DNA from: Micrococcales bacterium
GTDB lineage: Bacteria; Actinomycetota; Actinomycetes; Actinomycetales; Microbacteriaceae
Direction: 5' to 3'
NCBI GenBank assembly: GCA_017306245.1
Contig: JAFKIY010000001.1
Location: 310,001 to 374,000, forward strand
Length of the DNA stretch: 64,000 nt
Position 1 is the first letter of the stretch. Each line of letters starts with the position of its first letter. The notes under the pieces were generated by a model. That model worked only from the letters and a program-made list of their open reading frames with translations, searched no databases and had not been told where the DNA came from. This document shows positions 27,531 through 36,142 of this stretch, piece by piece. Position numbers and translations under genes: made by a program.

Positions 27531-28540
27531 CCATCGACCAATCCGTTGCACTTGCACCGGCGTCGCGGGCGATTCAACTCATCGGCACCGACCTCACGGA
27601 GAAGAGCCTGAAACTCCACCTCGACGGCCTCTCCGGCGTCGACGCGGTCGGGCTCGAGTCGCGGGCGGCCGGGCTCGCCACCCGGTCGATCAAGACGACC
27701 TCGAAGGTGTGGGCGCTCGACACGATCATCCGGCTCATCGACCTCACCACCCTCGAGGGCGCGGACACGCCGGGCAAGGTGCAGTCGCTTGTGGCGAAGG
27801 CCATGAACCCGGACCCGAGCGACCCGACCACCCCGCGCGTCGCCGCCGTGTGCGTGTACGGTGACCTCGTTGCGGATGCCGTCGCGGCGCTCGGCAGCAC
27901 GCACGCCGCCGGCGGCCCGACCGGCATCAACGTCGCAGCGGTCGCGACCGCGTTCCCGAGCGGTCGGGCATCCCTCGCCGTAAAACTCGCCGACACGGCG
28001 GAAGCCGTCGCCGCCGGCGCGGACGAGATCGACATGGTCATCGACCGCGGCGCGTTCCTCTCCGGGCGCTACGGCCTCGTGTTCGAGCAGATCGTCGCGG
28101 TCAAGGAAGCGTGCCGGCGTGCGGACGGCAGCTACGCGCACCTCAAGGTCATTCTGGAAACCGGCGAACTGAACACCTACGACAACGTGCGCCGCGCGTC
28201 CTGGCTCGCCATCCTCGCCGGTGCCGACTTCATCAAGACCTCCACGGGCAAGGTGCAGCCGGCCGCGACGCTTCCCGTGACGCTGCTCATGCTGCAGGTC
28301 GTGAACGACTGGTACCGCCTGACCGGCGAGAAAATCGGTGTGAAGCCCGCCGGCGGAATCCGCTCGTCCAAGGACGCGATCCGCTACCTGGTGACGGTCG
28401 CCGAAACGGTCGGCGAGGAGTGGCTCGTGCCGCACCTGTTCCGGTTCGGGGCATCGAGCCTGCTGAACGACGTTCTGCTGCAGCGCCAGAAAATCACCAC
28501 CGGCCACTACAGCGGCCCCGACTACGTCACGATCGATTAG
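27527..28540 (+). CDS. deoC: Deoxyribose-phosphate aldolase
   Basis: 337 residues, longer than the E. coli enzyme by an N-terminal extension. Aldolase landmarks are IDLTTLEGADTP, EIDMVIDRGAFLSG, LKVILETGEL, FIKTSTGKVQPAAT (Schiff-base Lys) and GVKPAGGIRSSKDA (second Lys). It cleaves 2-deoxyribose-5-phosphate into glyceraldehyde-3-phosphate and acetaldehyde. Coupled upstream to its regulator and followed by two aldehyde dehydrogenase genes. Confidence 0.94.
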   Translation: MTIDQSVALAPASRAIQLIGTDLTEKSLKLHLDGLSGVDAVGLESRAAGLATRSIKTTSKVWALDTIIRLIDLTTLEGADTPGKVQSLVAKAMNPDPSDPTTPRVAAVCVYGDLVADAVAALGSTHAAGGPTGINVAAVATAFPSGRASLAVKLADTAEAVAAGADEIDMVIDRGAFLSGRYGLVFEQIVAVKEACRRADGSYAHLKVILETGELNTYDNVRRASWLAILAGADFIKTSTGKVQPAATLPVTLLMLQVVNDWYRLTGEKIGVKPAGGIRSSKDAIRYLVTVAETVGEEWLVPHLFRFGASSLLNDVLLQRQKITTGHYSGPDYVTID

Positions 28541-28548
28541 GAGCCACC

Positions 28549-30072
28549 ATGTCTTTCCTCGAATACGCTCCGGCCCCGGAGTCGAAGAGCATCCTGCATC
28601 TGAAGAAAAGCTACGGCCTGTTCATCGACGGCGAGTTCCGCGACGGTCACGGCACGCCGTTCACCACGATCTCCCCGGCGGATGAATCGCCGATCGCGAA
28701 GATCTCGAACGCGAACGCCTCCGACATCGACACGGCGGTCGCTGCAGCCCGCCGCGCCTACGACAAGGTGTGGTCGCGGATGAGCGGGAAGGACCGCGGC
28801 AAGTATCTGTTCCGCATCGCGCGCCTCGTGCAGGAGCGCACGCGGGAGCTCGCCGTGGCGGAGAGCCTCGACAACGGCAAACCCATCAAGGAGAGCCGAG
28901 ACGTGGACGTTCCGCTCGTCGCGGCCTGGTTCTTCTACTACGCCGGATGGGCCGACAAGCTCGACCACGCTGGCCTCGGCCCCGCCCCGAAATCCCTCGG
29001 CGTGGCCGCGCAGGTGATCCCGTGGAACTTCCCGCTGCTCATGCTCGCGTGGAAGATCGCGCCGGCCCTTGCCGCCGGGAACACCGTCGTGCTGAAACCC
29101 GCGGAGACCACTCCGCTGTCCGCGCTCATTTTCGCCGAGATCCTGCAGCAGGCAGACCTGCCGGCCGGCGTCGTGAACATCGTGACGGGAGCCGGAGACA
29201 CCGGTTCGGCGCTCGTGAACCACCCCGACGTGAACAAGGTCGCGTTCACCGGCTCGACGGCGGTGGGCAGGGCGATCGCGAAGTCGACCGCGGGAACGGC
29301 CAAGAAACTCACGCTCGAACTCGGCGGCAAAGCCGCGAACATCGTGTTCGACGACGCCCCGATGGATCAGGCGATCGAGGGCATCGTGAACGGCATTTTC
29401 TTCAACCAGGGCCACGTGTGCTGCGCAGGCAGCCGGCTGCTCGTCCAGGAGAACATCCACGACGAAGTGCTCGATCGCCTCAAGCAGCGCCTGTCGACGC
29501 TGCGCATGGGCGATCCGCTGGACAAGAACACCGACATCGGGGCGATCAACTCCAAGGCGCAGCTCGAGCGCATCCGCACGCTGTCCGACATCGGGGAAGA
29601 GGAAGGCGCGACGCGGTGGACCGCGGAGTGCGCGATCCCGGACAAGGGATTCTGGTTCGCCCCGACGATTTTCACGAACGTGGAGACGAGCCACAGGATC
29701 GCCCGCGAGGAGATCTTCGGGCCCGTGCTGTCCGTGCTCACATTCCGCACGCCAGCTGAGGCCATCGCGAAGGCGAACAACACCCCGTACGGCCTCTCCG
29801 CCGGAATCTGGAGCGATAAGGGCAGCCGAATCCTCGGCGTCGCCGACAAGCTCAAGGCCGGAGTGGTGTGGGCGAACACATTCAACCGCTTCGACCCGGC
29901 GAGCCCGTTCGGCGGGTACAAGGAGTCCGGCTACGGCCGCGAGGGCGGCCGCCACGGGCTCGGCGCGTACCTGCAGTCCGGGTGGCATGCAGAGTCGCAG
30001 AGGGCGCTGCCGCCCGCGGTCGGTTCACCGGCCAAACCCGTCCGCGCCGCGAAGAAGGGAGCATCGAAATGA
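28549..30072 (+). CDS. Aldehyde dehydrogenase (deo operon)
   Basis: 507 residues of the NAD(P)-dependent ALDH superfamily: VIPWNFPLLMLAWKIAPALA (cofactor loop), KPAETTPLSAL, VAFTGSTAVGRAI, LELGGKAANIVFDD (catalytic Glu) and NQGHVCCAGSRLLVQ (catalytic Cys), ending with GGYKESGYGREGGRHGLGAY. It likely oxidises the acetaldehyde made by DeoC. ATG 28549 has TAGGAG a few bases upstream. The C-terminal 25 residues are Lys/Arg/Ala-rich. Its stop overlaps the next gene. Confidence 0.9.
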   Translation: MSFLEYAPAPESKSILHLKKSYGLFIDGEFRDGHGTPFTTISPADESPIAKISNANASDIDTAVAAARRAYDKVWSRMSGKDRGKYLFRIARLVQERTRELAVAESLDNGKPIKESRDVDVPLVAAWFFYYAGWADKLDHAGLGPAPKSLGVAAQVIPWNFPLLMLAWKIAPALAAGNTVVLKPAETTPLSALIFAEILQQADLPAGVVNIVTGAGDTGSALVNHPDVNKVAFTGSTAVGRAIAKSTAGTAKKLTLELGGKAANIVFDDAPMDQAIEGIVNGIFFNQGHVCCAGSRLLVQENIHDEVLDRLKQRLSTLRMGDPLDKNTDIGAINSKAQLERIRTLSDIGEEEGATRWTAECAIPDKGFWFAPTIFTNVETSHRIAREEIFGPVLSVLTFRTPAEAIAKANNTPYGLSAGIWSDKGSRILGVADKLKAGVVWANTFNRFDPASPFGGYKESGYGREGGRHGLGAYLQSGWHAESQRALPPAVGSPAKPVRAAKKGASK

Positions 30073-30941
30073 GCGCCCACCTCACGATCCCGAAAACCTA
30101 CAAGCTGTACATCGGTGGCGCGTTCCCGCGCAGCGAATCCGGCCGCACCTACGAAGTGGCCACGCGCAAGGGCGCGTTCCTCGCGAACGCGGCGAAGGCG
30201 AGCCGCAAGGACGCGCGGGACTCCGTCGTCGCCGCGCGGGCCGCGGTATCCGGCTGGGCCAACGCGACCGCCTACAACCGGGGACAGGTGCTCTACCGCA
30301 TCGCCGAGCTGCTCGAAGGGCGCAGGGCCCAGTTCGTGGACGAGCTGCGCTCGGGCGGCGGCCTCTCCGAGGCTCAGGCCCAGCGCGAGATCGACACCGC
30401 GATCGACGTCTGGGTCTGGTACGCCGGATGGGCGGACAAGTACCTTCAGGTGACCGGCAACGGCAACGCCGTGAGCGGCCCGTATTTCAACATCTCGACG
30501 CCGGAGCCCACCGGTGTCGTCGCGATGGTCGCGCCTCAGGACCCGGACGTGAAGGGCACCGGCCTGCTCGGCCTCGTCTCGGTCATCGCCCCGGTGCTCG
30601 TGAGCGGAAACACGGTTGTCGTGATCGCGAACGAGTCGATCCCGTTGCCGGCGATCAGCCTGGCCGAAGTGCTCGCCACGAGCGATGTTCCGGGGGGCGT
30701 GGTCAACATCCTGACCGGTTCGCCGGCCGAGATCGCACCGTGGCTCGCGAGCCACGCGGATGTGAACGCCCTCGATCTGGCCGGCGCGGGCGACCTGGAC
30801 TGGATCGACCTGCAGATTGCCGCCGCGGACACCCTGAAGCGCGTGCTGCCGCCGGAATCCGGGGTTCCGGCGCCCGCCGTGGACCGCATCCAGTTCTTCA
30901 CCGAAACGAAAACGGTGTGGCATCCGAAGGGCATCATTTAG
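30069..30941 (+). CDS. ALDH-like protein lacking the catalytic cysteine
   Basis: 290 residues aligning with the N-terminal NAD-binding half of ALDH: KLYIGGAFPRSESGRTYEVA, VWYAGWADKYLQVTG, TGVVAMVAPQDPD, NTVVVIANESIPLPAISLAE and GGVVNILTGSPAEIAPWLAS. It then stops: there is no ELGGK glutamate and no GxxC cysteine, so it cannot catalyse the standard reaction. The last residues (ETKTVWHPKG) are not a ragged break. It is coupled to the true ALDH by ATGA. The pair resembles the two halves of ALDH16, in which a second domain lost its cysteine; a scaffolding role is inferred. Confidence 0.8.
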   Translation: MSAHLTIPKTYKLYIGGAFPRSESGRTYEVATRKGAFLANAAKASRKDARDSVVAARAAVSGWANATAYNRGQVLYRIAELLEGRRAQFVDELRSGGGLSEAQAQREIDTAIDVWVWYAGWADKYLQVTGNGNAVSGPYFNISTPEPTGVVAMVAPQDPDVKGTGLLGLVSVIAPVLVSGNTVVVIANESIPLPAISLAEVLATSDVPGGVVNILTGSPAEIAPWLASHADVNALDLAGAGDLDWIDLQIAAADTLKRVLPPESGVPAPAVDRIQFFTETKTVWHPKGII

Positions 30942-30994
30942 CGCGCGGTGCGGCCGGCCGGCGTCTGCGCGCGCCGACGGGGTTCGGAAATCAC

Positions 30995-31054
30995 CCTGTT
31001 GCCTCATGTCAATACCTCCGGGAAGGGTGATTCGTTGCCTCAACTGAAAACCTC
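30995..31054 (+). repeat. Left IS end with two tandem terminal motifs
   Basis: GTTGCCTCA at 30998-31006 followed by ACCTCCG, and again at 31034-31042 followed by ACCTCCG. The inner copy is closer to the inner copy at the right end than the outer ones are to each other. Confidence 0.7.
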
Positions 31055-31071
31055 CGGCCAGGTCACGCGTT

Positions 31072-32262
31072 TCACGCCCGGTTGATGGCCGGTTTCGCCG
31101 CGGTGGGTTTCTTCGCCAGGGTGAGAGCCTCGAGCCGGCCAGTGAGGGCGAGGATCTGCCGGGACTGGGCTGCGGGATGAACGTGTTTGAACTCGGCGTT
31201 CATCCGAATGATGGGCATTTTGCGCATGCTTGGCCAGGCGATCGCCCGTTGGTGCGGGGTGGTGGCGGTGTCGTAGCGTTTGGTCACTTTCGCTCCGTTG
31301 CGTTGTTTGAACACAAGTTTTTGCTGCGGCAGCAGGTAGTTCGTGAACACCCGGTCGAGTTCCCAAATTTCGTTCAATAAGGCCAATTCGGCTTCGGTGT
31401 CGTAACGGTGGTAGCCGACAAGTTCACGCACGTGAGTCCAGTTCTTCTGCTCAACATGGGCACCATCATTCTTGTTCCCTGATCGGGACCTGGTGAAGGT
31501 GATCTGGTTCGCTACGCAGTAGTCGAATAGGTGGTGGTTGATGAACTCGGACCCGTTGTCCGAGTCGATACCCAGGATCGGGAATGGGAACACCCGCCGC
31601 ACGTGCATGAGGGCGTCGAACACCCATTTCTGGGCCTTGTTGGGCACCGACCGGTTCACTGTCCACCCGGTGGCGATATCTGTGACGGTCAGGGTGAAAC
31701 AGAACTCGCCAGAAGGGTTTCCGCCCTCGTGGCCGACCAAGTCGATCTCCACGAACCCGGGGATCGCGTCGTCCCAATCGGCCCAGGTGCGGATTGGGAT
31801 CTGCGACTTCAACAAGGTTCCCGGCTTGGTATGGGATCTGCCGCGGGAGAGCAGCTTCGCCCGCTCCGGGGCCAGCCGCCGGTCGATCGTGGCCGCGCTC
31901 ATCCGCACCAACAGGGCCGCTTCCGCATCGCTGAGCAGGAGTTCGTTATCGCGGCGCAGCAACGGCACCAGCGTGGGCAGCATCGCCGCGAGACGTATCC
32001 CGGCCGGCGCCCGCAGCACCGCCCAGCACTTCACCAAAGCCGCCGTCACGGTCGGCCCATACGTTGGTGTTCGCCCAGCCCGAGGTTTCACCAGCTTGAG
32101 TGTCAACGCGCCCCGCAACGCCGCCCTGGCATAGTCGCGATGCCACCCCGTCAACTCAACCAGCTCGGTCAGGATCCGGGACTTGCCGACCCGATCCGCA
32201 CTCCGATAGGCCAGTGCCTTCTTCTTCGTCACAGCCTGACGCTGTCTCATCGTCAACTCCAT
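31072..32262 (-). CDS. Transposase with integrase core domain
   Basis: 396 residues. The N-terminal third is helical and HTH-like (SRILTELVELTGWHRDYARA). The RNase H-like core shows the catalytic triad as GFVEIDLVGHEGG (Asp), GIDSDNGSEF (Asp) and GAHVEQKNW (Glu). Proteins of this type are labelled ISNCY or 'integrase catalytic domain' transposases and belong to the wide rve superfamily. No frameshift, so it may still be active. An in-frame ATG four codons later is an alternative start. Confidence 0.88.
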   Translation of the reverse strand: MELTMRQRQAVTKKKALAYRSADRVGKSRILTELVELTGWHRDYARAALRGALTLKLVKPRAGRTPTYGPTVTAALVKCWAVLRAPAGIRLAAMLPTLVPLLRRDNELLLSDAEAALLVRMSAATIDRRLAPERAKLLSRGRSHTKPGTLLKSQIPIRTWADWDDAIPGFVEIDLVGHEGGNPSGEFCFTLTVTDIATGWTVNRSVPNKAQKWVFDALMHVRRVFPFPILGIDSDNGSEFINHHLFDYCVANQITFTRSRSGNKNDGAHVEQKNWTHVRELVGYHRYDTEAELALLNEIWELDRVFTNYLLPQQKLVFKQRNGAKVTKRYDTATTPHQRAIAWPSMRKMPIIRMNAEFKHVHPAAQSRQILALTGRLEALTLAKKPTAAKPAINRA

Positions 32263-32309
32263 AGAAACGGGCGTAACCCAAATCCATCAGTCGAATCTCA
32301 AACCACGCC

Positions 32310-32374
32310 GAAGCGGAGGTTTTCAAATGAGGCAACGTATACGGCTACGCGGAGGTTTCTTATGAGTCAACGCG
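32310..32374 (-). repeat. Right IS end with two tandem terminal motifs
   Basis: Read on the minus strand: GTTGACTCA at 32371-32363 then ACCTCCG, and GTTGCCTCA at 32336-32328 then ACCTCCG. Spacing is 35 bp, against 36 bp at the left end. Confidence 0.7.
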
Positions 32375-32422
32375 ATCACTGGACTATCGGGCACGAATTC
32401 CCGTACCCTAGTCAGGTTGGGG

Positions 32423-33346
32423 ATGGGGGTCTCTGTGCGCTGGTTCACGCTTGCCGTCGCGACGGCGTTGCTTTCGACGTTCGCCGTGCTCGGAATCGGC
32501 ACCGCGGCGCACGCCGAGGGCGAGGGCACGATCCTGTCGCTCGTGAACCAGGCGCGGGCCGCCAACAATCTGGGTCCCCTGAAGTTGAATTCCTCGATCA
32601 GTTCGGTTTCGCAGGCGTGGGCGAACCAGATGGCGGCCAATGGCGCCATGACCCACAACCCGAACTACGCCAGTCAGATTCCTTCCGGGTGGAGCCGGGC
32701 CGGCGAGAACGTCGCCCACGGGTACCCTTCGCCGACCGCGACGCACAACGCCTGGATGAACTCGTCCGGTCACCGGGCCAACATTCTCGGCGACTACACC
32801 GATATCGGCATTTCCTTCATCACGGTCGATGGTTCGACCTGGGCGGTGGAGAATTTCGCCAAGTACGGCGCGAGCGTGCCGCCTCCCGCGCCTCCGGCCC
32901 CGCCGCCCGCACCTGCGCCGGACCCGACGCCATCGGCCACGACGCCGGCACCGGCCCCATCGCCGACCGCGTCGACGCCGCCCGCTTCACCGCCGGCCTC
33001 GTCGTCCGGCGGGGGAAGCGCGGCCCCGCGCATGAGCGACGGAACCGGCGGGCACAACGCTTCCGGCAGCCCGGCGAACCCCGCCGATGATGCGGCAGGG
33101 TCGTCCGGCAGCGGCGCGGACGACGCATCCCAGCATCCGGCGGAACCGGCCGAAGCGGAAGCGAGCCAGCCCGACGAGCAGCCGCGACTGGATCGCGTCG
33201 CGTCCGAACGGGCATCCGCTCTGCCCGCACGCGGCAGTGCGCCCGAATTGATCGCCCTCGGGCTCCTGATCGGCGCCGCGGCGGTCGTGGCGGGGTCGAT
33301 GGCCGGGCTGCGCCTGTGGCGGCATTGGAGTTTGTACTTCCGGTAG
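32423..33346 (+). CDS. Secreted, membrane-anchored CAP domain protein
   Basis: About 308 residues. A signal peptide (hydrophobic core VATALLSTFAVLGIG, cleavage after AHA) is followed by a CAP/SCP domain (ILSLVNQARAANNLGPLKLN, GENVAHGYPSPTATHNAWMN, SSGHRANILGDYTDIGISFI), a long Pro/Ala/Ser-rich spacer and a C-terminal transmembrane helix with basic tail. It is therefore tethered outside the membrane through the cell wall. Function unknown; CAP proteins include proteases and lipid binders. TTG 32417 and GTG 32435 are alternative starts. It begins 48 bp from the IS end. Confidence 0.85.
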   Translation: MGVSVRWFTLAVATALLSTFAVLGIGTAAHAEGEGTILSLVNQARAANNLGPLKLNSSISSVSQAWANQMAANGAMTHNPNYASQIPSGWSRAGENVAHGYPSPTATHNAWMNSSGHRANILGDYTDIGISFITVDGSTWAVENFAKYGASVPPPAPPAPPPAPAPDPTPSATTPAPAPSPTASTPPASPPASSSGGGSAAPRMSDGTGGHNASGSPANPADDAAGSSGSGADDASQHPAEPAEAEASQPDEQPRLDRVASERASALPARGSAPELIALGLLIGAAAVVAGSMAGLRLWRHWSLYFR

Positions 33347-33360
33347 CGTCCGCCGCGAAA

Positions 33361-33390
33361 GTAACGGAAAGGTAACGAACCGGCTATAGT
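33361..33390 (+). promoter_or_regulatory. Promoter with PHO-box-like direct repeats
   Basis: TATAGT at 33385-33390 is a good -10 box. In the -35 region GTAACG occurs at 33361-33366 and 33372-33377, an 11-bp period; on the other strand this reads as tandem GTTACC/GTTACT units resembling the actinobacterial PhoP/RegX3 boxes. A phosphate-regulated diesterase would make sense, but binding is inferred. Confidence 0.45.
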
Positions 33391-33439
33391 GGGCATACCC
33401 GCTACCGGGTCCCGATCCGAACGACGAAACGGCGTGTCA

Positions 33440-34345
33440 ATGGCGACTGCCCGCCCCTCCAGTTTGCGCGTTGCGCGCCGCGGGGTCATCGTCTCAGTTC
33501 TGCTGTGCGGGCTGGTGGTTGCGATCGGACTCGGCCCCGACACCGGAAAAGTGGAGGCGGCCGGCCTGTTCGGCGGGCTGCGCGCGCCAGGCGAAGCCGG
33601 ATTCATCGCCGGGCATCGCGGCGATCGCTCGACCGCGCCGGAGAACACCATGCCCGCACTGCAGAAAGCTCTGGACGGACCGATGGGATTCGTCGAGACC
33701 GACATCCAGCTGAGCAGGGACAAGGTGCCCGTGCTCATGCACGACACGTTCGTCGACCGCACCACCAACGGTACCGGCCGCGTGAGCGATCTCACGTTCC
33801 GGCAGCTGCAGGCGCTCGACGCCGGCGCCTGGTACTCCCCGGCGTTCCAGAAGACCCGAATACCCACGCTCGAAGCGCTCCTGTCCGCGCTGCAGGCCAC
33901 GCTGGCGACCAAACACCCCAAGAAGGCGTTCCTCGAACTCAAGGGCTTCTGGACGGTCGACGAGGCACGCATCGTCACCGACCTGGTTTCCGCCTACGAC
34001 GTGGGCAGCCTCGTCATCATGACGAGCTTCGACACGTCGACGATCGACCACGTGCACGAGGCGGACCCCGCGCTGCCGGTCGCCATCATCACCTCGACCC
34101 TCCCCAAGGATCCGGTCGGCTTCGCGCGGCTCTACGGCGCGGTCGGGCTCATCACCAACCATTCCGCGGTGGAGAAGGATCCGTGGGTTGTCGACCGGCT
34201 GCATCGGGCGGGGCTCGGAATCGTGCTCTACACGCTCAACTCCAAGGCGGCGTGGTCCAACGCACTCGGTCTGGGGGTCGACGGGATCATCACGGACAAA
34301 CCGAACCGGCTGGAGCGGTGGCTCGTCGCGGCGAGCGATCGCTAG
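33440..34345 (+). CDS. Secreted glycerophosphodiester phosphodiesterase
   Basis: 301 residues. N-terminal signal anchor (VARRGVIVSVLLCGLVVAIG) then a GDPD TIM barrel: FIAGHRGDRSTAPENTMPAL (His-Arg and Glu-Asn), FVETDIQLSRDKVPVLMHD (Glu, Asp, His) and TKHPKKAFLELKGF. It would hydrolyse glycerophosphodiesters outside the cell to sn-glycerol-3-phosphate. ATG 33440 is chosen: GTG 33389 overlaps the -10 box, and GTG 33434 is two codons earlier. A PHO-box-like repeat precedes the promoter. Confidence 0.88.
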   Translation: MATARPSSLRVARRGVIVSVLLCGLVVAIGLGPDTGKVEAAGLFGGLRAPGEAGFIAGHRGDRSTAPENTMPALQKALDGPMGFVETDIQLSRDKVPVLMHDTFVDRTTNGTGRVSDLTFRQLQALDAGAWYSPAFQKTRIPTLEALLSALQATLATKHPKKAFLELKGFWTVDEARIVTDLVSAYDVGSLVIMTSFDTSTIDHVHEADPALPVAIITSTLPKDPVGFARLYGAVGLITNHSAVEKDPWVVDRLHRAGLGIVLYTLNSKAAWSNALGLGVDGIITDKPNRLERWLVAASDR

Positions 34346-34381
34346 CGGGAAACTCAGCCTGAATGGATTGCCCGGCAACGG

Positions 34382-35725
34382 TCACAGCAAGCCGGCAAGC
34401 CTGGTGTAGAACGCGACGCCCTTGAGGAACGTGGCCACGCGAATCCGTTCGTTCTTCGCGTGCAGCGTGCCGCGTTCCTCGCGGGACATCTCAAACGGGC
34501 TGAACCGGTACACGAAATCGCTGATCCGCGTGAAGTGCCGGCTGTCGCTCGCGCCGAGCATGACGTACGGGGTGACGATCGTCCCAGGATAGGTCTCCTC
34601 GATCGTCGCCTTCACGAGATCCCACGCGCGCCCCGTTGTCGGGGACACCGGCGAAGGCTCGGTGGGGTGCAGCACCTCGATCGTCACGGCGTCGTCCCGG
34701 ATCGCGCGGCGCACGTGCCGGACGGCTTCGTCCACGCTCGAGTCGATGGCGACGCGGATGTTTACGATCGCCTCCGCCCGCTCGGGCAGGGCGTTCGCGG
34801 CCTGAGCGCCCCTCAGCTGCGTCACCGCCTGGGTCGTGCGCACCATGGCGTTCGTCTCGTCGCTCAGGCGGGCGAAGAGTCCGAGCAGCGGCACCCTGGT
34901 GAGCCACAGGTTGGTGAACACCCAGCGCAGCGGCTGACGCGCGTGCGCGCCGAGAGTGCGGATCATTTCGAGGTTTGTGGGCACGAACGACGTGCGGAAC
35001 CCTTGCCGGTTCAGCCGGACGAGCGCACGCGCGAGCCGCACGGTGGCCGCGAATTTCGGGGGAGTGGAGGCGTGTCCGCCCTGCTGTTCGACGACGAGCC
35101 GAAGGCTGAAAATTCCCTTCTCGCTGACGCCGACGACGGCGATCGGTTTCGACACTCCGGGGAAGATGCCCTCCACCACGGCACCCCCTTCGTCGAGCAC
35201 GAGCGCGGGCCGGATGCCGCGCTCCTCCAGAACGTCGACGACCATCCCGGCACCGGACCCCGCGGTCTCCTCGTTGTGGCCGAAGCTCAGATACACATCG
35301 TTCGCCGGGGTGTGTCCGGCCGCGACGAGCGCCTCCACCGCCTCGAGGATGCACGCGAGCGACCCCTTGTCATCCAGCGTCCCCCGACCCCACACGACCT
35401 GCTCCGCGCCCTCGCCGACAAGGTTGGCGGCGAACGCCGGGTGGTCCCAGCCCTGATCGTCCGCAGCCACGACGTCGTAGTGCGCCATGAGCACGGTCGG
35501 CTCCGTGGCGCTCGCCCCCGCCCAGCGGAACAGCATCGTGTGCCCATCCACGATCTCCTGCTCGAGGGCCGCGTGCGTCTTCGGGTACAGGCGGGCGATC
35601 GTTTCCCGGAAGAGCGCGAACTGCGACCAGTCGGTGCCCTCATCGTTCAGGTGCGAAACGGTGGGAATCCGGACGAGGGCGCGCAGGTTCTCGACCGCGC
35701 GGGACTCATCGATGGCAGGCTGCAC
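34382..35725 (-). CDS. M20 family metallopeptidase (carboxypeptidase S-like)
   Basis: 447 residues of the M20/M25/M40 family: MAHYDVV (metal His), WGRGTLDDKGSL (bridging Asp), FGHNEETAGSG (catalytic Glu and metal Glu), LVLDEGGAVVEG (metal Asp) and LHAKNER near the C-terminus (metal His), with a dimerisation domain between. This layout is closest to carboxypeptidase S/PM20D1-type peptidases. GTG start; TAGAGT ends 6 nt upstream (leaderless). Confidence 0.9.
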   Translation of the reverse strand: MQPAIDESRAVENLRALVRIPTVSHLNDEGTDWSQFALFRETIARLYPKTHAALEQEIVDGHTMLFRWAGASATEPTVLMAHYDVVAADDQGWDHPAFAANLVGEGAEQVVWGRGTLDDKGSLACILEAVEALVAAGHTPANDVYLSFGHNEETAGSGAGMVVDVLEERGIRPALVLDEGGAVVEGIFPGVSKPIAVVGVSEKGIFSLRLVVEQQGGHASTPPKFAATVRLARALVRLNRQGFRTSFVPTNLEMIRTLGAHARQPLRWVFTNLWLTRVPLLGLFARLSDETNAMVRTTQAVTQLRGAQAANALPERAEAIVNIRVAIDSSVDEAVRHVRRAIRDDAVTIEVLHPTEPSPVSPTTGRAWDLVKATIEETYPGTIVTPYVMLGASDSRHFTRISDFVYRFSPFEMSREERGTLHAKNERIRVATFLKGVAFYTRLAGLL

Positions 35726-35759
35726 ACTCCGACTCTATTAGCCCGATAGCCTTGACACG
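35726..35759. promoter_or_regulatory. Divergent leaderless promoters (M20 peptidase / membrane protein)
   Basis: Leftward TAGAGT (minus strand, 35732-35737) plus 6 nt to GTG 35725; rightward TAGCCT (35747-35752) plus 7 nt to ATG 35760. Confidence 0.55.
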
Positions 35760-36110
35760 ATGACGTCCTACCCCACCCCCGCATTCACCCGGCCGGCGTT
35801 CGCGCCGGGGATCCTCGGTGTGATCGTGCTGCTCGCGGGGCTCGCGCTGCTCGACAACGCCGGCGGGTACTTCTGGATCAAAATGGTCGTCGCGATTCTC
35901 GCCGCCATTGTGGCGGTCTTCGCCTGGCAGGCGCGCGCGCCGTGGTGGCTTCTTGCCATGGTCCCCATCGTCATTGCGTGGAATCCGGTGTGGCCGTTCG
36001 ACTTCCACGGCCAGTGGTGGGTTGCGTCCCAATTCGCGGCGGCGCTCGCGTTCCTCGCGGCCGGAATCTTCATCAAGGTGAAGAACCCAGCCGACCGCAA
36101 CAAGCGGTAG
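35760..36110 (+). CDS. Small membrane protein (DUF6804-like)
   Basis: 116 residues with four hydrophobic stretches (about 17-34, 40-58, 63-78, 87-106) and a basic C-terminal tail. The segment VIAWNPVWPFDFHGQWW between helices 3 and 4 is the most conserved-looking part. I associate this pattern with DUF6804, with low certainty. Function unknown. Confidence 0.72.
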   Translation: MTSYPTPAFTRPAFAPGILGVIVLLAGLALLDNAGGYFWIKMVVAILAAIVAVFAWQARAPWWLLAMVPIVIAWNPVWPFDFHGQWWVASQFAAALAFLAAGIFIKVKNPADRNKR

Positions 36111-36142
36111 CGCCCCGTCGCGCGTTCCGTTTAGAACGACGG

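Larger units (their letters stand above)
30995..32374 (-). mobile_element. Complete IS element (DDE/rve type), about 1.38 kb
   Basis: One transposase ORF is flanked by related ends. Each end carries the motif GTTGCCTCA-n-ACCTCCG twice: left at 30998 and 31034, right (inverted) ending 32336 and 32371, about 35 bp apart. ATCAC flanks both sides (30990-30994 and 32375-32379), a plausible 5-bp target duplication. With those limits the outermost bases align as inverted repeats with few mismatches. It sits between the deo operon and the CAP gene, apparently without breaking an ORF. Confidence 0.8.

Noticed and set aside
28111..28548. N-terminal extension of the aldehyde dehydrogenase
   Set aside because: Lies over deoC in another frame; ALDH starts at ATG 28549 after an RBS.
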